Positions 25,198-35,692 of a DNA stretch of 64,000 nt are shown piece after piece (within the stretch, counting starts at the first letter, position 1; the number at the start of each line of letters is the position of its first letter). The DNA comes from Planctomycetales bacterium (lineage in GTDB: Bacteria; Planctomycetota; Planctomycetia; Isosphaerales; Isosphaeraceae). The DNA is taken from contig DAIDHE010000093.1 in NCBI GenBank assembly GCA_027459775.1, positions 1-64,000 of the forward strand, given 5' to 3'. Under the pieces are notes generated by a model. It was not told the DNA's origin. It saw only the letters and a list, made by a program, of their open reading frames with translations, and did no database searches. The position numbers were made by a program, and so were the translations under genes.

Positions 25198-27168
25198 TCA
25201 GGGCTGAAATCGATCGCGTGAAAGCGGGCCGCCGGTTAGCTGGTTCATGAGCGCGCGCATTTCCTCGAGCCGGGCGTGCTCGCGAGGGTCCGCGACCAGG
25301 TTCGAGAGCTCGCCGGGATCGGCGTCGAGGTTGTAGAGCTCGTCAAAGCTGCTCCCCTCGCGGCGCAGATAGACCCAGCCGTTCCGGGTCAGGGACGACC
25401 AGGCCGCGCGGGCGGCCATGGCCTTGGCGAGATCGGGTTCCACGGGGTCGGTCGGCACGACCTCGGCGAGCGCGGGCGAGACCTCGCCAGACCCGCCCTT
25501 CCGTGAATCCCACAAGCCGACCAGCGAGCGACCCGGGAATGGCGAATCCGATCCCCACCCCAGGATGTCAACGATCGTGGCCGGCAGATCGCGCAGGCCG
25601 ACCGTCTCACTGACCAACTTGCGAGTCCCCGTTCCCCTGGGCGGCACTACCACGAGGGGAACGTGAAGCTCCGTTTGATAGAGCGTTGTACCGTGGCCAA
25701 AGTCGCCGGGATGTTCGCCAAAGCTCTCGCCGTGATCCGACAACACGATGATCCAGGTGTTTTCGAGCTGCCCCCGCCGATCGAGGTCATCGACCAATCG
25801 GCCGAGCTCTTCGTCGAGGGCGGCCACGCAGTCGTCATAGGAATCGCGGACGAACTCGACCTCGCGGGGTTCGACGTTACGTTTTTCGACCGCCCGCCAG
25901 TTCTGAATGAGCTCGACCTCGCGCGGGTTTCGGGGGCGGATGCCATAGCGGTGGACGTTCCCCGGCGGCAGCTCGTACGGGTAATGGGCGTCATAATAGT
26001 TGAGGAACGCGAAAAACGGCCTGGGAGGGCCGGTACGCTGAGCAAGCCAATCGAGGAACTCGGCGTTGACCTGGGCGGCGTCCTTGCGCTCGCCCGAATT
26101 GAATCGCCACCACACGTAGCGCGCGATCGGGCGGAGGAAATCGAGCCCGAACCGCTGCCGGATGTCATGATCGAGGGCGCGCAGGCCCTCGACCGGCCGA
26201 TCGACGAGGACAGCCCATTTGAACGCAGCAAGGTCGGGGAAGATGTAATCGCGATAGGTGGAGAAGCCGCGGCCCAACCCCGTGTCAGCGCCACAATACC
26301 AGGTGTTGGCGACAAAGCCGGCCGTGGCGTAGCCGCGCTGGCCGAGGAATTCGGCGAGCGTGCGCTTGGACCCGTCGAGCGGCGTGAGCCAACCAGCCGA
26401 GAGCTCGTGAGGCCAGCAGCCGGTGAAGAAGCTCGCATGCGAAGGGAGGGTCCACGACGACGGCGCGATCGCGCGAGAAAAACGAATACCTCGCTCGGCG
26501 AGCGCGCTGAGCGTGGGCGAGGTGGGCCGGTTATAGCCATAGAGGCCGAGATGGCCCGCCGCCACGGTGTCGAGCACCACGAACAGCACATTGGGCCGCC
26601 CGCCGTCGGGAGCGGGCCGGCTGGATTCGCGCCAGGCCGCGAGCCTTTCACTTGCCAGCGTCCCGGCGGCGGCAAGAATGGGGACGAGTAAGAAAACCGG
26701 CGTGCTCCACCAAACCATCCGTCTGAACCAATCGCCCCCGCGCTCGACGATCACGGCCGCCTGCACGCCAGCGCCCAGCGCGAAAACGAAACCCGCTGGC
26801 CCGTAAATCCTGGGAAAAGCGGCCCAAAAGACGGGAAGAAGTGCGAGCCCGCAGAGGAGTCGAGCGGCTAGCCATCGGCCGCGCTGGCCGCCAAACGCCG
26901 CCACCAGAGCGAGCATGACCCCAAGAACGCTGAAAAGCACCAGGTCGGCGATCGGCGTCAGCCAGAGAAACTGACGGGGCATCCAATAAAGCCGATTCAA
27001 ATCGAGGAAGCTCTTCCGAATGACGACGATCACGACCTCGAGCGCCCCCGCGGCCAGCCCGCACCAGATCGCCAGCAAGAGAATCCGCACCGGCCCCAGA
27101 CCACGTTTGGGCGCGACGGGAACAGGGCTTGGCCTGGCTTGCTTGAGTTCGGTCGACGAGACATTCAT
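25198..27168 (-). CDS. Membrane-anchored sulfatase-like hydrolase
   Basis: A 656-aa protein with about five N-terminal membrane helices (residues ~28-175) and a large extracytoplasmic sulfatase-fold domain. PNVLFVVLDTVAAGHLGLYG gives the first metal-binding Asp, WTLPSHASFFTG the nucleophile region and VLSDHGESFGEH the second metal site. The nucleophile position is Thr (or Ser) rather than the Cys/Ser of the formylglycine C/S-x-P-x-R motif, so it is probably not a classical sulfatase but a phospho- or sulfotransferase/phosphodiesterase in the alkaline-phosphatase superfamily, like membrane glycan-modifying enzymes. The substrate is unknown. It converges on the methyltransferase gene, 62 bases away. 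Confidence 0.82.
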   Translation of the reverse strand: MNVSSTELKQARPSPVPVAPKRGLGPVRILLLAIWCGLAAGALEVVIVVIRKSFLDLNRLYWMPRQFLWLTPIADLVLFSVLGVMLALVAAFGGQRGRWLAARLLCGLALLPVFWAAFPRIYGPAGFVFALGAGVQAAVIVERGGDWFRRMVWWSTPVFLLVPILAAAGTLASERLAAWRESSRPAPDGGRPNVLFVVLDTVAAGHLGLYGYNRPTSPTLSALAERGIRFSRAIAPSSWTLPSHASFFTGCWPHELSAGWLTPLDGSKRTLAEFLGQRGYATAGFVANTWYCGADTGLGRGFSTYRDYIFPDLAAFKWAVLVDRPVEGLRALDHDIRQRFGLDFLRPIARYVWWRFNSGERKDAAQVNAEFLDWLAQRTGPPRPFFAFLNYYDAHYPYELPPGNVHRYGIRPRNPREVELIQNWRAVEKRNVEPREVEFVRDSYDDCVAALDEELGRLVDDLDRRGQLENTWIIVLSDHGESFGEHPGDFGHGTTLYQTELHVPLVVVPPRGTGTRKLVSETVGLRDLPATIVDILGWGSDSPFPGRSLVGLWDSRKGGSGEVSPALAEVVPTDPVEPDLAKAMAARAAWSSLTRNGWVYLRREGSSFDELYNLDADPGELSNLVADPREHARLEEMRALMNQLTGGPLSRDRFQP

Positions 27169-27349
27169 AACGACAAACGATCATATCCTTGAATGAGGCC
27201 CGGCCGAGCTCCGCGCGGCGACACAAAACGAAGACGCCACGGCCGCGCGGAGCGACCATGGCGCCGGAAAGACAGAGGGACGGAGGCCTGCGCCGCCGGG
27301 ATCCTGCGATCCGGCGATCCGGCGGAGCGAGCCTCGAATCCAGCGCGGC

Positions 27350-28369
27350 TCAGTAGGAGTCGGAGCTGACGATTTCGCTTCCCTTGGTCGAGGCCAAGCA
27401 CTGGAACGTGTAGACATTGACCGAGTTCTTGATGAAGCGAACGCTGCCGTCGGCCAGGCCGACGTTGGCGCCGCCGGGGTGCTTGCTGCGGACGCCGTTG
27501 ACCATCCCCAGCCCGGTGTAGGTGCCGCCCGAGCTCTGCGAGCCGGTGGCGCCGGTGCACGGCGGATTGGGGGGGACGCTGCCGCAATAACCCGCCGACT
27601 GGAGGACGTCGGGGAAGGTCGAGTTCGGGGGGTAAAGCCCGGTGAACTCGGCCGCGTAGCCCCACCACGAGAACCCACGGAGATCCCATCCGCTGCCAAC
27701 CAGGATCTCCGAAGTGAGCATGGTGCTCGACAATCCGTCGGGGATGCCCGCAAAGCTGACCGTGCCCGCGGCCGAAGCCTGCTGGGTGCCGGCGGTGATG
27801 TCGCTGTCGGGGGCGCCCATGTCGGTGAACGGAGCGCCCAGGAACGGCAGCTTGACGCCGTTATAGAGATAGTACTGATTCTGGGTCACGATCGTATTGC
27901 CGAAGTTCACCACATAGTTTTGCGAGGTGACCTGGCCGATCCCGACCAGATTGAGATTGTTGGGATCGCTGGGGCAATAATACGAGCTCACGCGGCGGTA
28001 AGTGACCGTCGTGTTGGCCGCGCCGGCGTAGCGAAACATGCCGCTAGGCTGGATCCCCATGCCTTCGTAACGGTCGTTGCCGACGGCGTTCCAGGCGTTG
28101 AACATGTTCCCTTGCTCGATGTAGGGGAGGACGAACACCAGCCACGTGCCCCAGCAGCAGCCCTTCACGCCCGGAGGGAGCGTCCCCTGCTGGTCGTGAT
28201 AATTGTGCATGGCCAGGCCGATTTGCTTGAGGTTGTTGACGCACTGGGCGCGCCGCGCGGCCTCGCGCGCCGCCTGCACGGCGGGCAGGAGCAGTGCGAT
28301 CAAGACCGCGATGATCGCGATCACGACCAGAAGCTCGATCAGTGTGAATCCAGGACGACGATTCTTCAT
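27350..28369 (-). CDS. DUF1559 pilin-like protein (H-X9-DG type)
   Basis: A 339-aa protein with a type IV pilin-like N-terminus: KNRRPG then [20 protein letters not shown], where prepilin peptidase would cut after Gly. The C-terminus has [12 protein letters not shown], the H-x9-DG motif that ends DUF1559 proteins. These occur in large numbers in planctomycete genomes and are thought to be cell-surface pseudopilins, with unknown specific roles. ATG 28369 lies right before the class III signal; the longer frame is not supported. A small lipoprotein gene lies directly upstream on the same strand, a common planctomycete pairing. Confidence 0.92.
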   Translation of the reverse strand: MKNRRPGFTLIELLVVIAIIAVLIALLLPAVQAAREAARRAQCVNNLKQIGLAMHNYHDQQGTLPPGVKGCCWGTWLVFVLPYIEQGNMFNAWNAVGNDRYEGMGIQPSGMFRYAGAANTTVTYRRVSSYYCPSDPNNLNLVGIGQVTSQNYVVNFGNTIVTQNQYYLYNGVKLPFLGAPFTDMGAPDSDITAGTQQASAAGTVSFAGIPDGLSSTMLTSEILVGSGWDLRGFSWWGYAAEFTGLYPPNSTFPDVLQSAGYCGSVPPNPPCTGATGSQSSGGTYTGLGMVNGVRSKHPGGANVGLADGSVRFIKNSVNVYTFQCLASTKGSEIVSSDSY

Positions 28370-28520
28370 TTTGACGAGTTCCTCATTCAGGGACGAAATG
28401 GATTGCGAAACGAGCATGGAGAGGCGACGGACAGTCGAACCCCTCGGGACGCCGGCATGCTCCGATCCGGCGCGGCCGAAGTACGTGAATCGCACCACGG
28501 ACGATGGGAGTGAAGTGCGA

Positions 28521-28976
28521 CTATTTCTCGAGCGTAAAGTTCAGGTTGCTGGAACCTCCTTCCTTGATCTCGGTTTCCAGGGTGGTGCCTGAGTTGTACT
28601 TGACCGGGATCAGTTCCTTGGCCACCTTGGGCACGCGGCCGGGGCCCATCTCGGCCTTGGGCCGCTCTCCCGTCGCGTTTCCCGAATTGATCGAAACCTT
28701 GTATTTGCCGGGAATCAGACCGCCATCGCGCGGAATCGAATACTTCCCGTTCAGGATCATGGCCCCCCCAACGATCCCACCGCCCGCGCCCATCCCCCCC
28801 GCGGGAACGAATTGAATCGTGCCGGTCGCCAGCGGCTGGCCGTCGAAGGTCACCGTCCCCGACACGGCCTGCCGGGGAAGTCCGTCCCCCGAACCATTGC
28901 ATCCCGACAATCCAAGCGCCAGCACGAGCGAACACGAAAAAACGCCAACAAACTGGGAGCGAGTCCCTGGCATCAT
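28521..28976 (-). CDS. Small lipoprotein with carboxypeptidase-regulatory-like domain
   Basis: A 151-aa lipoprotein; the signal ends in ALGLSGC. The mature part, [20 protein letters not shown] and [20 protein letters not shown], is the beta-sandwich of carboxypeptidase-regulatory-like domains that planctomycetes usually encode beside DUF1559 proteins. Two consecutive ATGs (28976 and 28973) follow GAGG; the second has the better spacing. It probably sits on the cell surface together with the DUF1559 product; the interaction is inference. About 150 bases separate the two genes. Confidence 0.82.
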   Translation of the reverse strand: MMPGTRSQFVGVFSCSLVLALGLSGCNGSGDGLPRQAVSGTVTFDGQPLATGTIQFVPAGGMGAGGGIVGGAMILNGKYSIPRDGGLIPGKYKVSINSGNATGERPKAEMGPGRVPKVAKELIPVKYNSGTTLETEIKEGGSSNLNFTLEK

Positions 28977-29443
28977 CAAGCCTCAATATTTGGATGAATG
29001 AGAAAACTTCAGACCAGGGGTCGGAGGAGAGGAACCCCAATTCCCTGGCGGCGGACGGAGAGATTCTTGCCTGAACCACTGCCGCCGGCGCGAGCTCAAT
29101 CAAGAAAACCTCGCGCCGACAGCCTTATTGAACTCGTTTCCCGGGCGGATGCAAGAAAAAAATTCAGAAATCCGCCAGCGCCCCGTCACGAATCGTGGTG
29201 CGAAGATTCGCCTGGCCGAGCCGACCAAGTGCGCTCGTTTCGTTTCCTCGTCATCTTCGAAGGGATCTGGTCACGGGTTCCGAATCGATTGCCGGATCGA
29301 GCCGACTCCCGCTGGCTCGATTCTGATCGGCTCGCCCCTTCGATCGACTGGAAACTCATTCGTGATGGATTGCCCGTTTCCCGCCCAGTGATTCATACTT
29401 TCGGGATGGCGGGACGTGGGGTGGCGGGAGATCGGGAGGCGAC
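28977..29443. other. Intergenic region upstream of the TPR/FG-GAP gene
   Basis: About 465 bases with no supported gene. Reading frames here lack recognisable domains and the base composition is less GC-rich than the neighbours. It should carry the promoters of the divergent lipoprotein/DUF1559 unit and of the TPR/FG-GAP gene; one candidate promoter is listed separately. No RNA gene or repeat was recognised. Confidence 0.4.
29370..29399 (+). promoter_or_regulatory. Candidate sigma-70-type promoter
   Basis: TTGCCC and CATACT separated by 18 bases lie about 45 bases before the TPR/FG-GAP start codon, a reasonable position for a housekeeping promoter. The match to consensus is partial in both boxes, so this is only a proposal. 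Confidence 0.25.
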
Positions 29444-32374
29444 ATGGTTCAGGGTCTGCGCGGTTGGCTGATGGCGGCGGTCTTATCGTCGCTGTTTCTG
29501 GCGGTCGCGTACGGCGGCTGGCGCGGGCTGGACGGGTATCGCTACCAGACGGCGATGAACGACGTTCAGGCCGACGTCAAGGCCGGCCGCCACGCCACGG
29601 CCGCGCGCAAGCTGACCGATCTCATCGCCGCCCGGGGCGAGGTCGACGAGCTCGTCTATCTGCTGGGCGTTTGCGAGAAGGCTCGGGGCCGGCTCGACCA
29701 GGCCCGCGCGACGTGGCGCAAGATCGCGCCTCCGTCGCGATTCGCCGCGGCCGCGATCCGTGCCCAGGCGGCCGTGCTCGTCGATCAGGGTCGGCTCGCC
29801 GAGGCGGAGCAACTGATCACCGCCGCGCTCGACGACGCCCGGCTCGACCGCTTTGATCTCCGCCGCTTCCTGGCGCCGCTCTACTGGCAAGAAGGACGAA
29901 TGGAGGAAGCCCGCCGGCTCGTCGAGGCCAACTGGGAAAGCCTGAGCGCCGTCGGTCGCGTCGGATCGGATCACGCCGTCGAGCATGTCCGGCTGCACGT
30001 CGCGCTCTCGGTCGGCATGGCATCGATCGACGCCGTGAAAACCTTCCTGGATCGCGCGGGTCGACTCGATCCCGACGACGACCGCGTCTGGCTGGGTCAG
30101 GCGAATCTCGCGCTTCGCCAGGGCCGATTCGATCAGGCCGAGGAGTGGCTGGCGCGCTGTCTCAAGAAACGCCCGGCGGACCAGGCCGTTTGGCGTTCCC
30201 AGCTCGATTGGGCCATGGGGACCGATCGGCTCGAGCCCGCGCGCCAGGCGCTCGGGCGGATTCCCGCCGCCTCGGTCTCCGCCGATCTGCCAGCGCGAGT
30301 GGCCGCATGGCTGGCGGCCCGCCGGGGCGACGACCACGCCGAGGAGGCCGCCCTGCTTCGCTGGGTCGAGGCCGATCCCGAGTCGAGCACTCCCTACGAC
30401 CGCCTGGCCGAGCTCGCGATCCGGGGCAAGCACGCCGACAAGGCCGCCCAGCTTCGCCTCAAGAAACAACAGCTCGATCAAACCCGGCTCCAGTTCCAGG
30501 CTCTTTTTCGCCGTGACCAGCCGGTGCGCGACGCGGTTGAGATGGCGGATCTGGCCGAGCGGCTGGGCCGCCGGTTCGAGGCCCGGCTGTATGACGCGAT
30601 CGCCGTCCAGAACAACCGCGTCCGCGCGGTTCCCACTCAGCCGCACAATTTGCCTCCAGCCCGGCCGCCGGGGCCGGATTCCACGAGCCAAACCCTCGCC
30701 GACCTGCTCGCCGTCGAACTCGCCGCCGCCTCCGCGAACAACAGCCCCGACGCCGCGGCACGAACTGCCGCCGCCAAGGAAGGCTCGCCACATTTCGAGG
30801 ACGCGGCCGCGCCAGCGGGGCTCGCTTTCTCATTCGATAATGGCGAATCGTCGATCCATCAGATCCCCGAGGTCTCGAGCGGCGGCGTCGGCCTGCTCGA
30901 TTACGACGGCGACGGCTGGCTCGACGTCTATGCCGTCCAGGGCGGGCCGTTCCCGCCGCCGGCACAGGGGGCTCGATCGGGCGACCGATTATTTCGCAAC
31001 CGCCGCGACGGAACCTTCGAGGACGTCACCGAGCGCGCCGGCCTGTCTCGTCTCCCCGGCGGCTACGGGCATGGGATCACGGTCGGGGATTACGACAACG
31101 ACGGCCGCCCGGACGTGTTCCTCACGCGATGGCGGTCGTACCTGCTCTTGCACAACCAGGGGAACGGCACGTTCCGCGACGTCACGATCCCGGCCGGCTT
31201 CGCCGGCGACCGCGACTGGCCCACGTCCGCGGCCTTCGCCAATCTCGACAACGACGGCGACCTCGACCTTTACGTCTGCCACTACCTGAAATGGGACGCC
31301 GATAAACCCCGGCTCTGCAAGGATTCCGCCCGCGGAACCGCTATCAGTTGCGACCCCAAGAGCTCCGATGCCCTCGCCGACCACGTCTTTCGCAACGACC
31401 ACGGCCGTTTCCTCGACGTGACCGCCCAGGCGGGCTTCGTCGACCACGACGGACGCGGCTTCGGCGTGGTCGCCGTCGACCTGGACGACGACGATCGAAT
31501 CGACATATTCGTTGCCAACGACATGTCGGCCAATTATCTCTTCCATAACCTGGGGGGCTTCCATTTCGAGGAGCGGGGGCTCCTCTCCGGGGTTGCCTGC
31601 AACGCCCAGGGAAGCAACCAGGCGGGCATGGGAACGGCCGCCGGCGATCTGGACGGCGACGGCCGGGTCGATCTCGCGGTCACCAACTTTTACAACGAAT
31701 CGACCAGCCTCTTTCAGAACCTGGGCGGCGGCCAGTTCGCCGACCACACGGGCCTGCTGGGGCTGGCCTTGCCGACCAAGACGCTGCTGGGCTTCGGCAT
31801 CGCGCTTCTGGACCTGGACGATGACGGCCGGCTCGATCTGCTTTCCGCCAACGGCCACGTCAGCGATTACCGCCCCGAAATTCCCTACGCCATGCCTTTG
31901 TTGCTGATGCTTGGCGGGCCTGGCGGCCGGCTCAGGAATGCGACCGCGGGCGCCGGCGACCCCTTCGCCGCCCTCCATATCGGCCGCGGACTGGCCGCGG
32001 GCGATCTCGACAACGACGGCCGGTTGGACGCGATCGTCGTGGCCCACGGCGAGCCGCTGATCTATTTGCATAATCAGTCCCAGGGCGGCCGCTCGATCAC
32101 GTTTCAGCTTGAGGGCGGAACCTCGAACCGCGACGGCGTGGGCGCGCGGGTCGAGATCGAGGCCGCCGGCCGGCGGCAGGTCGCCTGGCGAGTGGGAGGA
32201 GGGAGCTTTCTTTCAGCGGCCGACCCTCGAATCCATTTCGGACTCGGCCCCGCCCAGCGGGTCGATCGCGTCACGGTGCGCTGGCCGTCGGGCACGATCG
32301 ATGAATGGCGCGGCTTTGAAGCCGACCAGCGCCACCTCCTGCGCGAAGGCGCCAGCCCCCGCGGAAAACCATGA
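29444..32374 (+). CDS. TPR plus FG-GAP/ASPIC-UnbV (CRTAC1-like) protein
   Basis: A 976-aa protein anchored by an N-terminal hydrophobic segment (WLMAAVLSSLFLAVAYGGW). Residues ~35-370 are TPR-like helical repeats (GRLDQARATWRKI, GRLAEAEQLITAAL). From ~450 on, seven calcium-binding DxDxDG-type loops are visible (DYDGDGWLD, DYDNDGRPD, NLDNDGDLD, DLDDDDRID, DLDGDGRVD, DLDDDGRLD, DLDNDGRLD), forming an integrin-like FG-GAP/VCBS propeller. The end, GVGARVEIEAAG through VRWPSGTIDEWRGF, is an ASPIC/UnbV domain. Such proteins are abundant in planctomycetes, are secreted and probably bind ligands or other proteins at the cell surface; the ligand is unknown. No SD is obvious at the ATG. Confidence 0.9.
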   Translation: MVQGLRGWLMAAVLSSLFLAVAYGGWRGLDGYRYQTAMNDVQADVKAGRHATAARKLTDLIAARGEVDELVYLLGVCEKARGRLDQARATWRKIAPPSRFAAAAIRAQAAVLVDQGRLAEAEQLITAALDDARLDRFDLRRFLAPLYWQEGRMEEARRLVEANWESLSAVGRVGSDHAVEHVRLHVALSVGMASIDAVKTFLDRAGRLDPDDDRVWLGQANLALRQGRFDQAEEWLARCLKKRPADQAVWRSQLDWAMGTDRLEPARQALGRIPAASVSADLPARVAAWLAARRGDDHAEEAALLRWVEADPESSTPYDRLAELAIRGKHADKAAQLRLKKQQLDQTRLQFQALFRRDQPVRDAVEMADLAERLGRRFEARLYDAIAVQNNRVRAVPTQPHNLPPARPPGPDSTSQTLADLLAVELAAASANNSPDAAARTAAAKEGSPHFEDAAAPAGLAFSFDNGESSIHQIPEVSSGGVGLLDYDGDGWLDVYAVQGGPFPPPAQGARSGDRLFRNRRDGTFEDVTERAGLSRLPGGYGHGITVGDYDNDGRPDVFLTRWRSYLLLHNQGNGTFRDVTIPAGFAGDRDWPTSAAFANLDNDGDLDLYVCHYLKWDADKPRLCKDSARGTAISCDPKSSDALADHVFRNDHGRFLDVTAQAGFVDHDGRGFGVVAVDLDDDDRIDIFVANDMSANYLFHNLGGFHFEERGLLSGVACNAQGSNQAGMGTAAGDLDGDGRVDLAVTNFYNESTSLFQNLGGGQFADHTGLLGLALPTKTLLGFGIALLDLDDDGRLDLLSANGHVSDYRPEIPYAMPLLLMLGGPGGRLRNATAGAGDPFAALHIGRGLAAGDLDNDGRLDAIVVAHGEPLIYLHNQSQGGRSITFQLEGGTSNRDGVGARVEIEAAGRRQVAWRVGGGSFLSAADPRIHFGLGPAQRVDRVTVRWPSGTIDEWRGFEADQRHLLREGASPRGKP

Positions 32375-32511
32375 AGAAACGAGCCGGGAGACGAGACGCT
32401 TCTCGACCAACCGGTCCCGGATCCTCGCTGATCGGCCCTCTGTTGCGGCGCCCTCGGGCGCGATAACCTGGGATCTGATCTTCCCTGATCTCTTTGTTCG
32501 AGGAACCCGTC

Positions 32512-33048
32512 ATGAAACTCTCGCTTCGTCTTGTGGTCGTCCTGTCCGCGGCGCTGGCAACGGCCACGGTCGCCCTCGCGGCGGCCGAGCTCAAGGTCGG
32601 CGACCAGGCCCCCGCCTTCAAGCTCGCCGGCTCGGACGGCAAGACCTATTCGCTCGACCAGTTCAAGGGCAAGCAAGCGGTCGTCATCGCCTGGTTTCCC
32701 AAGGCGTTCACCGGCGGTTGCACCAAGGAATGCAAGTCGATGCGCCAGGCGACCAAGGATCTGAAAGCCCTCAACGTCGCCTATTTCACCGCCAGCGTGG
32801 ACGCGCCCGAGCTCAACAAGAAATTCGCCGAGTCGCTCGATCTCGACTATCCGATCCTGAGCGATCCCGACCAGACGACGGCGAAGGCTTACGGCGTGAT
32901 GCAAACCGAGCGCCCCGTGGCCGCCCGCTGGACGTTTTACATCGACAAGGAGGGAGTGATCCGCGCGATCGACAAAAAGATCAGGACCGAGCAAGCCGGC
33001 CCGGACATCGCCGCCAAGGTCAAGGCGCTCGGGCTGGCTGGGGAATAA
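32512..33048 (+). CDS. Exported peroxiredoxin (BCP/PrxQ-like)
   Basis: A 178-aa protein with a signal peptide ([19 protein letters not shown]) and a thioredoxin-fold AhpC/TSA domain. [13 protein letters not shown] corresponds to the PrxQ active site FTPGCTxE(A/C), with the peroxidatic Cys and a second Cys five residues later that can resolve it. Its substrate should be peroxides in the periplasm. ATG 32512 is supported by GAGGA seven bases upstream and by the signal peptide. It follows the TPR/FG-GAP gene by about 140 bases on the same strand. Confidence 0.88.
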   Translation: MKLSLRLVVVLSAALATATVALAAAELKVGDQAPAFKLAGSDGKTYSLDQFKGKQAVVIAWFPKAFTGGCTKECKSMRQATKDLKALNVAYFTASVDAPELNKKFAESLDLDYPILSDPDQTTAKAYGVMQTERPVAARWTFYIDKEGVIRAIDKKIRTEQAGPDIAAKVKALGLAGE

Positions 33049-33084
33049 GACGGCCGGCCCGATCGGACGGCGTCGCTCGCTCGC

Positions 33085-33588
33085 CTAGGAACAGCGGCGG
33101 CCGACCCCGCGCTGGAGCCGCTCCCAGCGATCCTTGAGCTCGCCCAGAATCAACCAGAACAGACGGCTATGCATGAGCCCATGAACGCGCCGACAGCGGC
33201 TGGCGGCGAAGGATCGGGGCTCGGTGTATTCCAGGTGATGGGCGACCTCGTGCAGGAACGTGTCAAACAGCTCCTCGAGATGGCGCCGGCCGTCGCTGGT
33301 GTCGTTGGTGTAGACCCGTACCAGCCGACGGGTCTTGTAGTAACCACCCAGGACGCGCATCGTCGGTCGAGGATTCATGTCGACCTCGAACGCGACCTTG
33401 CAGCGATGAATCTTGTGCATGCGAGCCATGAAAAGGGCGCTCAGGGCCTCTTCCGGGGGTTCGTAGCTTCTCGTGTTTTGAGGGTTTGTGAGCATTCGAG
33501 AACGGGACGCCCGCCCAGATCCGCGCGAGACGGGGCTGCCCGGGCTTGGCCGGCGTCGGCTCAGGTCGGATCTCGGGCGCTCCCCCAT
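33085..33588 (-). CDS. HExxH putative zinc metallopeptidase (SprT-like size)
   Basis: A ~167-aa protein whose conserved part starts near YEPPEEALSALFMARMHKI and contains FLHEVAHHLEY, a zinc-binding HExxH motif, followed by a His-rich C-terminal helix (RVHGLMHSRLFWLIL) that may give the third ligand. The region VRVYTNDTSDGRRHLEELFDT precedes it, as in SprT-like and related small putative metalloproteases. The exact family could not be named. The start is uncertain: GGAG six bases before ATG 33588 favours this one, but ATG 33495 is closer to the conserved part. It converges on the peroxiredoxin gene. Confidence 0.65.
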   Translation of the reverse strand: MGERPRSDLSRRRPSPGSPVSRGSGRASRSRMLTNPQNTRSYEPPEEALSALFMARMHKIHRCKVAFEVDMNPRPTMRVLGGYYKTRRLVRVYTNDTSDGRRHLEELFDTFLHEVAHHLEYTEPRSFAASRCRRVHGLMHSRLFWLILGELKDRWERLQRGVGRRCS

Positions 33589-33971
33589 GCCTCGCTCCAT
33601 CGCCCTGGTGTCGACCGCTGCCCGGTCGAGCCCTGGACCACCCCCGGATTGAATCCACATGGACTAATCTCTTATCGTACGTCGCTCGGGTTTGATCAAC
33701 CTGAATTCCGGCGAATCACCTCGTCGAAACCGTCACCGACCATGCCATCCGACCCAGTCTCGGGCCACCAAGAGGTCCGCTGGACCGTTGGCGGGACAAT
33801 CCGCCAGCGATTCCCGTGCCAACGACCGCCCGCGGGGTGACCGGCGCCGCCGAAAATGCGCCCATCGGCGATCGAGACAAGGTTCGAACGACACCCTGGG
33901 GTCAATCTTGCCCTGCGATCCAACTCCAGGTCCGCATATCATCCAGGATACACCGTGGATGCTTCCCGACC

Positions 33972-34739
33972 ATGGGGTCGAGCGCACTTTTTTGGTTGGG
34001 ACGAGCCTTGAACGAAAAACCGCCTCCACGCCTCTTGCTTTTGACCAACGACGACGGCTGGGACGCCCCGGGACTCGAAGCCCTCGGACAGGCGTCCGCC
34101 GGCCTGGGCGCCTGCCGCCTGGTTGCCCCCGACGGGGCTTATTCCGGATGCGGTCACCGGGTCACCACCGACCGTCCAATCGCCTTCGCCGTGAAAAACG
34201 ATCTCCTGACGGTCGTCGGAGGGACTCCCGCCGATTGTGTGCGGCTCGCGCTCGCCCAAACCACGTCCCGTCCCGCGTGGATCCTGGCGGGAATCAATCG
34301 CGGCGGCAATCTGGGAACAGACGTTTACCATTCGGGAACCGTGGCGGCGGTCCGGGAGGGAGCGATTCGGGGGATTCCGGGCATCGCGATTTCGCAGTAC
34401 GTCGCGCGCGGCAAGGCTGTCGACTGGTCCGTCTCCGCGCGGTTGGCCCGGCTCGTGATCGGGCGGCTGCTGGAGGGGGCGTGGACGCCGGGGACGTACT
34501 GGAACGTGAATCTGCCCCACCTGGACCCGGACGCGCCCGATCCCGAACTGGTTTTTTGCGGCCTGGACCCGTCGCCGCTCCCCGCGCGCTATCGCCTGGA
34601 GGGCGATCAGGCCCATTATGAGGGAGATTATCAAGGGCGGCCGCGCTTGCCGGGACGCGACGTGGACGTGTGCTTCGGCGGGCGGATCTCTGCGACCCGG
34701 ATCTCGGTGCTCGAGCACGACCCGCGGGGCGAGTCCTGA
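33972..34739 (+). CDS. surE: SurE-like 5'/3'-nucleotidase
   Basis: A ~255-aa protein with the SurE metal-binding N-terminus LLLLTNDDGWDAPG and the core motif GINRGGNLGTDVYHSGTVAAVREG, which binds phosphate and metal. SurE dephosphorylates nucleoside monophosphates and short polyphosphates in stationary phase. Length fits the family. The start is unclear: ATG 33972 gives a long leader, while a TTG at 34008 gives the normal short N-terminus (NEKPPPRLLLLTNDDG). In some bacteria surE lies beside pcm or truD; here its neighbours are an HExxH gene and an FKBP gene, so the context is not the classical one. Confidence 0.88.
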   Translation: MGSSALFWLGRALNEKPPPRLLLLTNDDGWDAPGLEALGQASAGLGACRLVAPDGAYSGCGHRVTTDRPIAFAVKNDLLTVVGGTPADCVRLALAQTTSRPAWILAGINRGGNLGTDVYHSGTVAAVREGAIRGIPGIAISQYVARGKAVDWSVSARLARLVIGRLLEGAWTPGTYWNVNLPHLDPDAPDPELVFCGLDPSPLPARYRLEGDQAHYEGDYQGRPRLPGRDVDVCFGGRISATRISVLEHDPRGES

Positions 34740-34917
34740 CTCATTCACCGGCGGCGAGGTCTGGTCGCCCGCGGCGTGGTCATGTCATAATCAGGAACGT
34801 CATTCAAGCGCCGGCGCGCCGATCACGTGCCAGCGCGGCGGCTTGTTCAATCGCGTCGCGCCGCTCCGTTATCATTTTCGCGTCATCGCATGTTCGCGTA
34901 GTTCCAGGAGACAGTCC

Positions 34918-35493
34918 ATGAGGTTTCGGATTCTTGGCGTGCTAATGGGCCTCGCATCAGCGGCGATCCTGGGTTGCGAGGATCCGGGCCCGATCGTCCC
35001 GGTCGCGCCGCCGGGCGCCAACATCCCCAAGGAATCGCCCGACGCCGAGCCCGCCCAGGCCGTCGGTGAGATGGCCGCCGCCTCCCTCAAGAGCACGACG
35101 AACGACGTCAAGGCCATCGAGTACACGCCCGCGCTTCCCACCAAGATCGGCGAGACCAAGACGACGGCCCACGGCATCGTCTACGAAACGCTGCGCGAAG
35201 GCACCGGCCCCGAGCTCAAGCCCGGGCAAACCCTCCGCGCTCACTACGAGGGCAAGCTCAAGACCGGCGAGGTCTTCGACACCACCAAGAACCGCAAGCA
35301 GCCTCAGATGTTCACGCTGACCGCGAAGGATCTCATCAAGGGCTGGGTGGACGCGCTGCCGGGGATGAGGGTCGGTGAGATCCGCCGCATGACCGTCCCT
35401 CCCGAATTCGGATACGGCAAGGAAGGTCGCCCACCCGTGATTCCGCCCAACGCGACTCTGATCTTCGAGGTCGAGCTGATCGACATTCTCTGA
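34918..35493 (+). CDS. FKBP-type peptidyl-prolyl isomerase lipoprotein
   Basis: A 191-aa lipoprotein with a lipobox in AAILGC and a C-terminal FKBP domain (residues ~80-191): HYEGKLKTGEVFDTT, LIKGWVDALPGMRVGEIRRM and PPEFGYGKEGRPPVIPPNATLIFEVEL are FKBP-type segments including the active-site Tyr/Phe and the FGYG loop. It should assist folding of exported proteins at the membrane. ATG 34918 has AGGAG seven bases upstream, a very good start. It follows surE by about 180 bases. Typical length for lipoprotein FKBPs. Confidence 0.9.
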   Translation: MRFRILGVLMGLASAAILGCEDPGPIVPVAPPGANIPKESPDAEPAQAVGEMAAASLKSTTNDVKAIEYTPALPTKIGETKTTAHGIVYETLREGTGPELKPGQTLRAHYEGKLKTGEVFDTTKNRKQPQMFTLTAKDLIKGWVDALPGMRVGEIRRMTVPPEFGYGKEGRPPVIPPNATLIFEVELIDIL

Positions 35494-35692
35494 CAGACAC
35501 CCGATCGCTCGCGCCGCGCACGGATCCCCGCGGGCCGGGGATTGCCCCTGGTCCTCGGTTTCGCTATTTTCGTCGTTTCAGGATTCGAATCGCCAGCTCG
35601 TCTTCAACCGACCCCCGCGAACCGCTTGATCCATCTGTCGCCATGACCTGGCGGCGCGGGCGGGCCTGGGTCGCGACCAAACGAGGAACCGC